From assembly GCA_028583605.1 (NCBI GenBank), contig CM053326.1:18795549-18859548 (forward strand): a stretch of DNA of 64,000 nucleotides, in the 5' to 3' direction. The notes beneath the pieces were generated by a model that had not been told where the DNA came from, ran no database searches, and worked only from the letters and a program-made list of their open reading frames with translations. A program made the position numbers and the translations under genes. Below, one piece after another: positions 48,647 to 59,389 of this stretch; position 1 is the first letter of the stretch, and each line of letters opens with the position of its first letter. Source of the stretch: Dastarcus helophoroides (lineage: Eukaryota > Arthropoda > Insecta > Coleoptera > Bothrideridae).

Positions 48647-48885
48647 CTGCCACCCAGTTTGAAAATATTTAAATTTTTATTAATGAAAGTTGACAGTATT
48701 CTGAAACATATTTTGAAATATGACTACGTGATATCTACATTTTTTAAAACGTCACCTCAAGACGGTTGACAAAAAATAGGTTAGTTTAGAAAAGAAAAAA
48801 AAATAAAATATAGAAGACTAAAATTAGACATGAAAAATTTTTTAAATAATTTAAATAGGTCCAAACTGGGTAGCAAAAATGTTAA
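48647..48885. repeat. Possible MITE with CCACCCAGTTT / AAACTGGGTAGC ends
   Basis: TTGCTGCCACCCAGTTTG at the left and CCAAACTGGGTAGCAAAAA at the right form an inverted repeat of about 30 bp including flanking TTTAAAT words, around 240 bp apart. No clear target duplication. Confidence 0.4.
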
Positions 48886-48889
48886 ATAA

Positions 48890-50850
48890 AATTAATAAAC
48901 ATAATACAGACTGTTTCAAATTTTACACTTTTGTCAAAATTCTTGATTTTTGAGGAATTTCGACTTTCAAATTTTCGATTTTGACATTTTTTCGAAAATC
49001 GTGATTAATTTTTAAAATTTTAGATGTGTAGGCACTTAGAAGGATGTTGAAGTGTATTTCCAAAATTTTGAAAGTTAAAATTTTTAAAAACCAAGTTAAC
49101 ATTTTCAAAGCAGTGATAATATTGAAGTCAAAATTTACAAAAAATTGACATTTTTAAGAAAGTTGAAATTTTGAATAATAATCTAAAATTTAAAAATAGT
49201 GTTAATTTCGAATTACGTTTTCAAAAAAATTCGAAAATTAAAAAAAAAACAAAAAAGTTTGAATTTTACAAAGTTGTCGAAAATCTTAAAAAGTCGACAA
49301 TTTAAAACAATTCTAAAAACATCGAAATTTTCAAATAAAAGTTCAAATTAGAAAAAAAGCGAAATTCAAGAAATATCAAAAGTTTGCGAAAAGTGGAACT
49401 TTTGAAAAATAATGGAAATTTAAAAAAATACTCGTCATTTTTATAAATAAAAATGTTGAAAAATTGTCAATTTTCAAAAAATTTCAAATTTTGGAAAAGG
49501 TAAAGCTTTGAAAAAAGCCGAAAATTTAAAAACTGAACTTTTTCAAATATAGCCCAGCTTTCAAAAGTTCTAGATTTAAAAAAGAATAATAATTTTCAGA
49601 AATTGGAAGTTTTTCAAAATAAAGTCAGAATTTTAAAAAGGTTACATTTTTAAAACTTTGAAAACTCGAAAATTTCAAAAATGAAAACGGAAATTTTAAA
49701 AAAATTGAAATTTTCGGAATAGTTGGTCTAAGCTTAAAAAAGAATCGAAATTTTTTAAAAAAAATAAAAATTTTCCAGGTTTTAATATCCTCAAAAAATG
49801 TCGAAATACGTAAAAAAATAATAATTGGGATTTTTGAAAAAAGGCTACATTATCGAAAAAAACATAAATCTTGAAAAGTCGAAATTACAAAAGAAAAAAA
49901 TTGAAATTTTCAAAAAAGTACAAATTTTTTGAACAGTCAGAACTTAAAAAGTCGAAATTTTGAAAAAAAGAACAGTATAAAAAAAAAGAAAATATCAGAA
50001 AAAGTCGAATTTTGCGGAAAAAACGTATAATTTTGAAATAACATAGAAATTATGAAAAATACAACCTTTTAAAACTTCAACAATCTTTTTAAAGATTGGA
50101 TGTCATGTTTTCAAAAAAATTTGGAATTTTTCAAAAAGTTAAAAATTCAAAGTCGATATCTTGTTAAAAAAGAAATCAAAATCTAGAAATAAAAACGAAA
50201 TTTCGAGAAGAATTCAATCATTTAAAATACTCGACATTTTCACAGTAAAAATTGTAATAAAATTAAAATTTTGAAAAAATCGAAATATTCAAGACATTTT
50301 TGAAAAAGGGGAAAATTTCGAAAAGTTCGAAAAAAGTAGAATTTTCAATAAAGTTTTCCCAAAATAAACAATTTTCGAAATTTTGAAAGAACAATGAAAA
50401 AATAACTGAAAGATGCCGAAATTAAAAAAACCGATTCATTTAACACGTTAGCGAAAGTAGTCGTGAATGGGATCGTGTGAAATATTAGCTAATATCAAAA
50501 TAAAAGTTGACATTTGGAAATTAAAGTTGAAATTCTAAAAAAAATTAGAAGACAGGTCCAAATTTTGACTGAAAACTCGATATTTTGAATAAGAAGAAAA
50601 ATTTCTAGTTTGAAATAGAGACTTGAAGATTTTAGTGGAATTGAGATTTCGTTTACAGAAAACTCGAATTTTTAAGACACGTGGACATTTTTTTGAATAT
50701 AAAGTCAGACAGCATTTTCTTTGTTTGGAATTTAAAGTCGAAATTTGGAACTTTCAGAAACAAACATTTTAGGTTTAAGCTGGAAATGGTGTTGAAAACC
50801 CAATAGCATTAGTTGAATTTTGACTTTAAAGTCGAAATGTGACGATTGAA
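48890..50850. repeat. AT-rich TTTCGAC-type block, A-rich orientation
   Basis: Long array dominated by AAAAAGTCGAAATTTT words on the plus strand, i.e. the reverse orientation of the T-rich arms elsewhere. A less repetitive piece at about 50440-50500 was not identified. No gene seen. Confidence 0.65.
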
Positions 50851-50929
50851 GACAACCTCATAAAAAATCGCGTTAAAGTGGAAATTTTTTCGATTGATTT
50901 GTAGAAACTTCTAGTGCCGTGCGGTAGGT

Positions 50930-51150
50930 TAGTGCTCAAAACTAAAAGTTTTACGTTTGGCAACGTGCCCGACACCGCCAGACGCCGAGTTGCGGTTCTA
51001 GAATCTAGATAACAGGAGTTCGTTTGCGCACGCTTTGTCTGCCTCCCAGCCCGAGCGCTAGGTATAATCATGCACCGGTTCCGGTTGTCAAATTAATTCC
51101 AAACACGGACAGCGGTAAATTGCATAGTGCTGTTCAAGTTATAAACTACC
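50930..51150 (+). promoter_or_regulatory. GC-richer promoter-like block
   Basis: About 220 bp with many CpG words (for example GCCAGACGCCGAGTTGCGG, TGCGCACGC) contrasts with the AT-rich surroundings. A possible initiator or TATA-like TATAATCA lies at about 51063. It ends directly before a plausible first coding exon. Confidence 0.45.
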
Positions 51151-51151
51151 A

Positions 51152-51212
51152 ATGACAGCCATGGGCCTATGGGGAAGACATCCACGTATACCATCCACGG
51201 CCGACTTCAACA
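51152..51212 (+). CDS. Orphan first coding exon of an unidentified gene
   Basis: MTAMGLWGRHPRIPSTADFN is encoded from ATG at 51152 to a near-consensus donor ACA|GTAAGTAG in phase 1. The GC-richer block just upstream looks like a promoter or 5' leader. I found no continuing exon in phase in the following 12.8 kb, so the gene would extend past the window with a long first intron. I do not recognise the sequence. Confidence 0.5.
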
Positions 51213-52080
51213 GTAAGTAGTTCGATCTGTAAACTTTTCATGACATCTGAAGGTGTGTGCGCTTATCGTACCGACGCGATCAGAGGGCAGATGACTATTG
51301 ATTTATCAGTGGTAACCCTGAATTTCTGAATTAAAAGGGAACATGTATGACCGCTACGAGACAGTGTCTTTCTAAGAGCTTTCGGAGGGTGCCTCGCGAT
51401 ATCCGTCTCGGCGAGTTTGAGTTACCTGTGCCCTCTGCTGGTCCTGGGTCAAGGTTAGTCCTTGTAACCCAAGTAGAGGATAGGTCAGGATTCTAGAAGG
51501 TTAAGAAAATGGTTTAGCTCTAGGTTCTAGAATAAAGCAAGATTCTGTTATTAAACACTTCGAACATGTTTAATGTTTGATTTTTGAATGTTCGCTTGAC
51601 CGTCAAATTTAGTGTCCTTGGTTCTCGAGCGAGAAGAAAATCAATCATTTGCGAATTATTTACGATAGTTAGATGCTTTATACGCACAAATAGTCATAGG
51701 TAGATACACGATATAAATGTACCGTGAGAAGATACGTGATGTTGGGTCAAGATTATTATAAAATTATTCTTTTATGTAACCAATATAAAGGTTCACCCCT
51801 TTTAGGAGAAATCTCTGGCTGTTGGGAGCTTTTTATATTTAAACAGCTTCCACACCTCCAATACCTTTTAGTTTCTTTTTGTGAAACTTTTTCCAAGGGT
51901 GCATTTTTATCATCATACAACCTTGGGCTAAAAATAAAATCGAATTGCAAATTTAATGTCGTAATACTTATCGCGAAAGAGTGTCTAACAATAAACACCA
52001 GACAGTAAACACTATCGATGTTATTTAATAACAAAATGAATTAATCCTCCTACTTTGCAATTTGTTTCTTCCAACGTTCA
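51213..52080. other. Presumed first intron of the orphan exon
   Basis: 51240-51480 is still GC-richer than average; the rest becomes AT-rich. Short frames here lack splice support. No feature recognised. Confidence 0.35.
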
Positions 52081-52560
52081 ATCACATTCGTACTTTTTTC
52101 TCCGAAAAATTCGGTTTTAAGGTTTTAATGTTTTCTTTTTACACACTCAAAATTTCAGCTTCTTTCGGAAATGTTTCTTTACCCTGGAAATTTCGACCTT
52201 AGTTTCGATTTAATTTTCACCAGACTGCGACGTCAAACTCAAATCTTTTTTATTAAAATTTGAGATTACCAAAGTTTTACGTTTTTTCCGCAATTTCAAG
52301 CTTACCAGTTTACATCCTTTTCCAATAATTGCAAGCGCGAATATTTTAATTTCGTTATATTTTGCTCAAAATTTCAAACCCTAACTTTTTTATAATGCTG
52401 ATTTTGACATCTTGAAAGCTCGATATTATCGGACATTCGAAATTTCGAATTAAATACCAAATGACGATTTTGGTTCTCGAAATTTTGCTAACAGTTCTTT
52501 ATAAAGTGGGAACTTTTTTCAAATTTCACTCAGTATTTCAATGTTTTGAATTTTTTTCGA
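52080..52560. repeat. AT-rich TTTCGAC-type block
   Basis: Low-complexity words of the window-wide family, directly before the second non-LTR copy. Confidence 0.5.
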
Positions 52561-52689
52561 ATTGATGTCTGAATTGGACGTTTAGTGCGTGACTGATCAT
52601 GCCTCATAAAATTTTCGTTGCAATGTAATCTTGCAAAAATCAGTGAACAGAATAATCAAGGGATAAAGCATTCGATGCTCTCATGGACG

Positions 52690-54780
52690 GTGTAATCTGA
52701 GATGAAATGATCTAAGTTATTTATCCTAGGAATAATTGCAAGCACCAACATTTCTTGGAACACGCACCATTGCATAATCCCCCTCTCAGAAGCAGGGCTT
52801 ACTTTTTCGAGCTAAACAATAATATTCCACATCGCCTTGGTTACTCGCTATAACACCCAAGTTAGACCAACTCTGGAATACTGTTCTCATTTTTGAAGTT
52901 TAGCACCAAAACACACCTTAGCTCTTTTGGATTCAATACAGAGAAGAGTAACTAGCCCTATTGATGATGGAGCTCTGAACACAGTTTCTCCTGGCACGTA
53001 GCCAGTTTTTTAATTCGGGGGAGGGGAGGTCCAACTTTCTCCCTTTTTTATGTTAAGAAACACATAAACAACATTCTCGAAATGAGCAATATTGCAAAAT
53101 TTAAAGAAAAAGTTGAGTTGTTAAATCAATAAACGTCTTAGTCTTTTACTTAGTGCTCATTTTTTTTTACTTTTGCGTAAAATTTCCAATCTTAACTTCG
53201 AAATTTGGACTATAATTCGAAAATCGAAAGTTCGACTTCAGTCTCGATATTTAAATCTTTCAAATTTAGTCTGTCTCGATATTTTTAACAAAATTTTAGA
53301 ATTATCTAGTATTTTCTTCTAAATAAGTGATTTTTAAACTTTTCACAGCAGCATCAAATGTCAGATCAAAGATGAAATTAGGAATATTAGATATTAAAGG
53401 TGAAGTAAAAAAATTTCAATAGAAGCTTCCACTATAATTTGTAATTTCGATTTTTGTCGAAACTTTGAATTTATTTTAGAAAGGAAAAAGGTGAATCTAA
53501 AAACCTAAAGGAAAAGCGGAAATTTGAACGGAAAATTAAATAGATGAAAAAAAAAACTTTATCAAACAAAATCCAGAAGCTGTGAAGTTAAAGTCAAATT
53601 TTTTTAAAACTAAAAATGTTGAGTTTACCAGAATATTTAGAAAAAATCTAAAAATTAAGAAAAAACCGAAAGTTTTCTGATGAAGCAAACATTTTGGGTT
53701 TAAACTTGGAATTAATTTTAAAAAGTAGAAATTTCGTGACTAGGATTAAAATTTGAAAAAACTAAAGGTCACAATTTTTAGTGCAAAGCAAAAAATTTAG
53801 AAAAAAAAATAAAAAACTGAAATTGTTAGAAATTTCGATTTTAAAGTCGAAAAGGCAAAATAAAAATGTAGATATTTCTAAATTATTTCAAAATGTTAAA
53901 TAAAAATTAATATCGAAAGTTAGAATTTCAACTGAAAATTTCGTTTAAATAAAAGGAAAATTTAAAGTGCAAACTTGAATTAAAAAAGAAAGTTTAAATT
54001 TTTAAACTAAAATAAATATTTTGGAAACAAGGTCAAAATACGTATAAATATGTTTAGCAAAAGAGAGAAATCTCTGGAAAAGTCTAAATGTTGAATTTGA
54101 ATCAAAAATTAAAAGAAAGTTAAAAGAATTTTACAAAACAAGTTGATATTTCGAAAATTTCTAAAAATAATCGAAACTTCGAATAACGTTTGGAAAATTT
54201 ATGAATCAGAAGTAAAACATTTTTGAGAAAAAAACACCAGAATTCGGCAAAAATTGTTTATAAGTACTTAGAATCTTTAAAAATAAATTAACGAAATCGA
54301 TTATAGGCTTACAGAGACGTAGAATTGAAGAAAATAATTTAGAATTTTCAATTTCAATTGGGAATTTTGATAAAATAATTAAAATTTCTAAAAAAAAAGA
54401 GGAACCCCATTGGACCCCCTGGCTACGTGTCTGAGTTTTTCCAAACATTGAGCAAGAGCTCCACCAAGAACAGCATTCTTAGGGCACACAATACAGTCGG
54501 AGGGAGAACTTCTATTTACGATGACTATAGAACTTTCAAACTGTGGAATTTGTTGCCTAGCAGAAATTTCTCTAATAATTTATCCTCGTTTAAAGCGGCA
54601 GTTCACCGCCATTTATTTTTATTTTCACCTACGACTTCTTGTATTCCAAGGACATAATAATTTAAGGCGGTTGTCTGGTAAATCGCCAAGTACGATTTGT
54701 CTCTCGGATTTAAATGCCCTGTTGGGTGGGTTTGGCGAACAGAGACGGAAGGGGTTTCGGAGGGAAATTGAGTAAGAAGT
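52690..54780 (+). mobile_element. Second degenerate non-LTR copy, split by a hAT element
   Basis: 52740-52982 matches the C-terminal reverse transcriptase region of the copy at 3112-4290: VRPTLEYCSHF, then a stop, then LAPKHTLALLDSIQRR and IDDGAL. The reading continues after the hAT insertion at 54442-54660, with GRTSIYDDYRTFKLWNLLPS and SFKAAVHRHLF, the usual 3' end of such polyproteins. Stops and indels make it non-functional. Confidence 0.75.
52991..54433. mobile_element. hAT-type fold-back MITE, 1.44 kb, inserted in the non-LTR copy
   Basis: Ends CTGGCACGTAGCCAG and (minus) CAGACACGTAGCCAG, each followed by a G-rich stretch and GGTCCAA, are inverted repeats. Flanking octamers AGTTTCTC (52983-52990) and AGTTTTTC (54434-54441) match at 7 of 8. 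The interior is TTTCGAC-type: T-rich at 53160-53330 and A-rich to 54400. It separates two halves of a reverse transcriptase, which independently fixes its borders. Confidence 0.83.
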
Positions 54781-54899
54781 TCGGTTTACGTCGTTCGAAT
54801 TTGCAATCTTTCATATCGTCACTTTACTGATATATGACACTGTGTAACTCGATCCATTTGGATACCTTAAGGAAGTGTGCATGTTGCTGATAGCAGTTG

Positions 54900-55150
54900 G
54901 TTTAGTATTCATATTTGTTTGTAAACTTGCAAGTGGAGATTTTGACCTGTTTCTTAAATTAGTATTTTTTTGTCGCGCTTTGGTAAACAATTAAAGCAAA
55001 ATTGACAAATAATTTTTGAAAATTTCAACTTTTCTTTTGATATTTGGATTGTTGAAATTTTAACAAAAAAAAACTAAATTTTCCCGAAAAATATTTTCTT
55101 CGGAAATTTTTTATTTATTTATCGAAATTTGACTTTTTTCCAATTCGACT
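54900..55150. repeat. AT-rich TTTCGAC-type block
   Basis: Short block ending at CAGGGCCGTGCGGTAC, a possible transposon tip whose partner was not found. Confidence 0.4.
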
Positions 55151-55523
55151 TCAGGGCCGTGCGGTACATTTTCTTAGTATGATGTAGAGTAGAGGTACCA
55201 ATGAATGAACAGTTAGGAAAAATATAAACTTTGAAATAATAGTATTACTAGGCCATTTCACGCATGATATTTCTACTTGATCCTTATACATATAACTTTG
55301 AATTCCCATTATAATGACGTTTCTAATAATTGAATCTTGTTTAAAATAACAAAAGGCGTCGAATATTGCAAAAAATCCCAGTAATTGAACATTCGATACC
55401 AGTGGATAAATGACCCTGTTCTAAAAAATGAACCAAATAAGTAAAAGGAAAATTAAAGTTACTAAATTAAAAAAATATTTATAAGATGTAAGTATATTTT
55501 TAGTTAAATATGGACAAAATTAT

Positions 55524-55895
55524 TTAAATATAGTTAGACATTTGTGGGCACTCATAACAGCCACGCTTTATTAGCTTGGGCGCTTCTATTGCTTCCTTAA
55601 TAGCCCCTTTCTTATACCATATCTGGTCGGGTGGGTTGGGCCACTTAAAATAATTTGAACCTGATGGACCCATGGCTCGAATTTTATATTCTTCACCCTC
55701 AATTTGCTCCACAATTCCAGGAAAATACTGCAGCTCATATTTAACTATAACATAAGATCCTACAGAGATCGAAAGTTCTTTAGATTGTTTTGGTATTCCA
55801 CTTTTATGCATAGGCATTTCTACTAGATTCTTTCCTTTTTGTATCGTGTTTTTAGGTTTGGGAACTTCTGGTGTCTTCGAGTCTACTGTAGCCAT
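55524..55895 (-). pseudogene. C-terminal segment of the pogo-like transposase
   Basis: An open stretch of 123 codons with a small domain resembling the C-terminal tail found in many insect pogo/jerky proteins (VGSYVIVKYELQYFPGIVEQ, YKIRAMGPSG). It is Lys- and Pro-rich before this. Reading may begin upstream of the apparent start because the parent frame is broken. Confidence 0.6.
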
Positions 55896-56398
55896 TTCAT
55901 CTGCTGCTTTAGGTTTACCTTTCTGCAGGTTTTTTCCCTTTCTTTCGTTCTTATTTTTTTCTTGGCGTTTTTGGTCTCTAACATGTTTTTTTTTTGCATT
56001 TTCGAATCTGTTTTTCTCTTTTTCGGACTTCTATATCCTCCGCATATTTCTTCCATTTCTTAGAAGTAATTTCAAATGGCATATGTGTTGTAGATTTCCT
56101 CTTGACTGCTTTTTCTTCAATTTTTGGCCAGTGAAGGTGATCTGACCAAGCATTTTGGATGGTTATATTGCTGTGAACAATTATTTTTTGACGACTTTCT
56201 AGTTCCCTTGCTTCAACTTCCTGATGTAGAGCATTAATTGTTTACAGACATTTTGGGATTCTTCTTGATTTAAAACTTTAATCTCAGTTGATTCCATTTT
56301 TCGCTCTTTTTTATCTGATTTATCAACGGCTGAATTGCAGTTTACATTTAAGAATGGTGGATCATTGTTAAAGTCGCTGTTCTAATAAATAACATTAT

Positions 56399-57055
56399 CT
56401 ATTTCTTTCTACTCTCTTCTTGAACGATCCAGAATTTGAAAAGTGGACTTTTGGTGATTTCACTTCCTATTCTTGAGTTTTGAAACTCTACTAATAACTC
56501 TGGATCCATATGATATTCCATCACATTTAGCGCAGTCAGGTATTGGTTAGTGGTAATAATAATAATTTGTTTATCAGGAATATTTTTTTGTTCTTCTCTT
56601 CTTTTCGAAATGCTTCGATAGTAATCTACAGCATCTGCATCAAACGGGAAATTGCCGCATTTTTTGAATCCATGTTTAATGATACCTGGTTGCACTGCTT
56701 TTTCATATGCGATTTTAAATAGAGGAATAAATGTGCTTTTTGTAACTGATTTCGTAGTTTTCCGTTTGTTTTCTATGCACTTTGAGGGATTTAAAAACAG
56801 ACATGGTTGCAACATATGCGTTGCATTTGACAATAAACAATACAACATAATGCCCTTCTGAGTACACATGTTGTATAGATCCATACCTATATGAGATTAA
56901 TGACCATCTAGCAATAGTAAAATTGGAAGCTTTATGTAATGCTTCAAAACCCATGGCAAGAAAATGTTGGCTATATACTCGTAGAAGGTTTCGCTTGTCA
57001 TCCAACCGTTGTCAGATCGTCCAATACCACTTTCATCTGGAAAGGTGGCTGCTAT
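56399..57055 (-). pseudogene. DDE domain of the pogo-like transposase, right half
   Basis: From the hAT insertion site rightward on the minus strand: AATFPDESGIGRSDNGWM, then LLLLDGH with a catalytic Asp, a frame change near 56890, then GIMLYCLLSNATHMLQP and HGFKKCGNFPFDADAV. Order and spacing match DDE_1 transposases. Confidence 0.75.
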
Positions 57056-58003
57056 TAGGGATGGGTGGACCTGCTTTTTTTTTTCGGAATAGGTGCACCT
57101 ATTCCGATCTTTATTTTGAACTAGGTGCACCAAACTAGGTGCAACAGGTGCAAGACCTGCGCGCCTTAATGGGTATTTAGATCTATTGGCGACTTTTAGT
57201 TCATTCATCTTTTGGATCGGAACGCTGAACGAATCGAGTCGAACCGTCATCTGCGGGTTCGGTAAATATAATAAATTGAAATAGCTACTACCTTATATGT
57301 CTAATAGATGGCGATGGCACATACATACATATTTATATTCATTCAGTAAAAATGCTATATTTAAATGTAAATAATAAATATTTCTCTTTCTTGACTCGAA
57401 ATGAAAATCAATTAGTTTTCGTATTATACTGGGTGACTTGCTTTCCATTGCGGAAATTTTAAGCGGCAATAATTAATTTTAACACTTTATGTCTTAAAAA
57501 TATTCCTCAGCAAAATATATTAAATTAAAATATAATAGATGCAAAAAATGTTAAAGTTTTTGCGAAAGATCTATCGTTTCACTAGTCGAACCACCACTCC
57601 TCCTAAGCTCTAAACAAATTATACTTGATTATATATTACTGTATTCAAATTCTCATAACAGAAATATTAAAATGACATGCATTGTGGTATTCTAGCGACA
57701 TCTTCATTTACCAAACTTCTGTTCCCCTAATATGTTTACAGATTCCGTATTTTCGACTTTGCAACAACAACAATATTATGGTGAGTCATTATATTTATTT
57801 TATCAGGACGGTAAGTACATTGGTCTAATCCTTTGACAAGGTCTAATCTTTGGGTCAGTACTCCACCTCATTTAAAATCTCGCACTTCCTCGAGTAGCTG
57901 AACTTGCGCACCTAGTTTATTGAAGTAGGAACTATAGGTGCACCGGATCATGCGAGTGAACTAGATGCAAAAGAACAGGTCCGCGGTTCGATGTCCAACT
58001 CTA
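57056..58003. mobile_element. hAT-type MITE, 948 bp, inserted in the pogo transposase
   Basis: Flanking octamers GCTGCTAT (57048-57055) and GCAGCTAT (58004-58011) differ at one base. Ends TAGGGATGGGTGGACCTG and (minus) TAGAGTTGGACATCGAACC share the TAGRGWTGG tip and a GGACCTG word. The interior has repeated AGGTGCACC and AACTAGGTGCA words but no transposase and little TTTCGAC sequence. Confidence 0.8.
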
Positions 58004-58460
58004 GCAGCTATGTTTTTTGGAATGCGCTTGTAGGAAAAACAACCATGGGGGGTGCAGATCTTATCTGCACCGCAGATAAGGTGCAAAGTACTTTTATGAA
58101 TTCTTTCTCAGGACCACTGGCAATTTCGTAAAAATTTTTATAATTTTTCGGACCCAGAAGTTTACCTGTTTTGGGACAAGTTTATAGTCCTGTTTCATCC
58201 CCGTGAAATATTCTTCTAGGCTCATTTAAAATGTCTGCACAATTTTCATTTTGAAAATACTCGTTTAATTCCTGAAACCAATTGCGTACACCTGTTTCTG
58301 AAACTGAGGCTCTTGCTTAAGATATTATTTCAGCACTACGTTGGGTGATTTTTGGATGTCTGTTTAAGAACAATTTCAACCATTTTCGCCCTGGTCTATC
58401 GTCTGTAAAGGGATTCGGGTGAGTTACTGTCTTTAACATATGCTGAACACTATCTTTTAA

Positions 58461-58649
58461 CTAATCGGGGTGCATGGGAAAACCTAATAACGCCTTTTCA
58501 ATTACCCACTTTTCTAACTTCGTTTCCTCAGCAGCAGTTAAAATTGTGTCAGAGCTTATCTTTCTTATTAAAGGTACTTTTCCTTTAATTTTATTAAAGA
58601 GAGTACCCTTAGGTATTACATATTTTTTGCTGACTGCTGATAGTGACAT
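58461..58649 (-). pseudogene. HTH_psq N-terminus of the pogo-like transposase
   Basis: MSLSAVSKKYVIPKGTLFNKI is the second and third helix region of a Pipsqueak-type DNA-binding domain. It is followed by EETKLEKWVIEKALLGFP, the start of the CENP-B-type second domain. Earlier residues are probably encoded up to about 58740. Confidence 0.75.
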
Positions 58650-58776
58650 TTTTTTTTGCCTTATCTCCTCTAAGGCATTTTGTAGAACCTTGTCCGAATA
58701 TTTAAACCTTTTATAGCTCCTAACGCTTTTTCCATTTTATATCTACAGTAAAAAATAAATCCAACTATTAGTTCTT

Positions 58777-58796
58777 GTAGTAGTAGTAGTAGTAGT
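58777..58796 (+). repeat. (GTA)n microsatellite
   Basis: About six or seven GTA/TAG units. Confidence 0.85.
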
Positions 58797-59389
58797 TCTT
58801 GTTGAATTTTCGTTTAATATCTTCGTTCATTTGCGAGTCCAATGAATGAACAAAAAGTAATCAGCCGTTCATTTATTAGATAGAGGCGCTTCCTAAACAG
58901 TGTAAGCTGAAAATTTTGAACCTTCTGTAAATGACATGTATTTAGGACGCAAAATGGTGCATTCTACAAATTCAAATGAGTTCCAATAAATGAACGTACT
59001 TGTTCATTCATTAGGGCTAACGCATGACCCAGTAAAGGAACACAATAAATTGCTAATTTTCCCGCCAATTCTTGACATTTTAAGGCTATATAGATTATCA
59101 AACAGCTTAAAGCATAGCAATAAATACCCAGTACAAAGCAATAGAACGTGTTATTCTTATTATAAAGTATGTTAGAACTACAGAATTCACACATTAAGAC
59201 AACACTTCTGCTTTCAATTTTTGGATCAGAACTAATAACTGCTTGATCCAATGAGAAAAGAGAATTTGAAGCCTGCGTATTAATCTTTAAGGGGAGGAAC
59301 GGATACAACCAGTTCCTAGAAACGGTACATTAAGGGTCAATTGTTCATTCGCTGGTACTGTTCAATTACCGGTACTTCTACTCTATCTA

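Larger units (their letters stand above)
55187..59383 (-). mobile_element. Pogo/Tigger-like DNA transposon, degenerate and split
   Basis: Terminal repeats GAGTAGAGGTACC and GGTACTTCTACTC are flanked by TA on both sides (55185-55186; 59384-59385). Subterminal AATGAACA/TGTTCATT words recur near both ends. On the minus strand it encodes, in order: an HTH_psq-type N-terminus at 58649-58461 (SLSAVSKKYVIPKGTLFNKI); the DDE domain around 58050-56897 (GIGRSDNGWMTSETFYEYIA and LPILLLLDGH); its continuation at 56884-56399 (HMLQPCLF, KKCGNFPFDADAVDYY); and a C-terminal segment at 55895-55524. Frameshifts, such as one near 58030 before KRIPKNIA, and a hAT insertion inactivate it. Confidence 0.87.

Noticed and set aside
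50911..50926. TAGTGCCGTGCGGTAGG, similar to CAGGGCCGTGCGGTAC at 55152
   Set aside because: They may be tips of one hAT family, but no complementary right end or 8-bp duplication was found for either, so no element was called.
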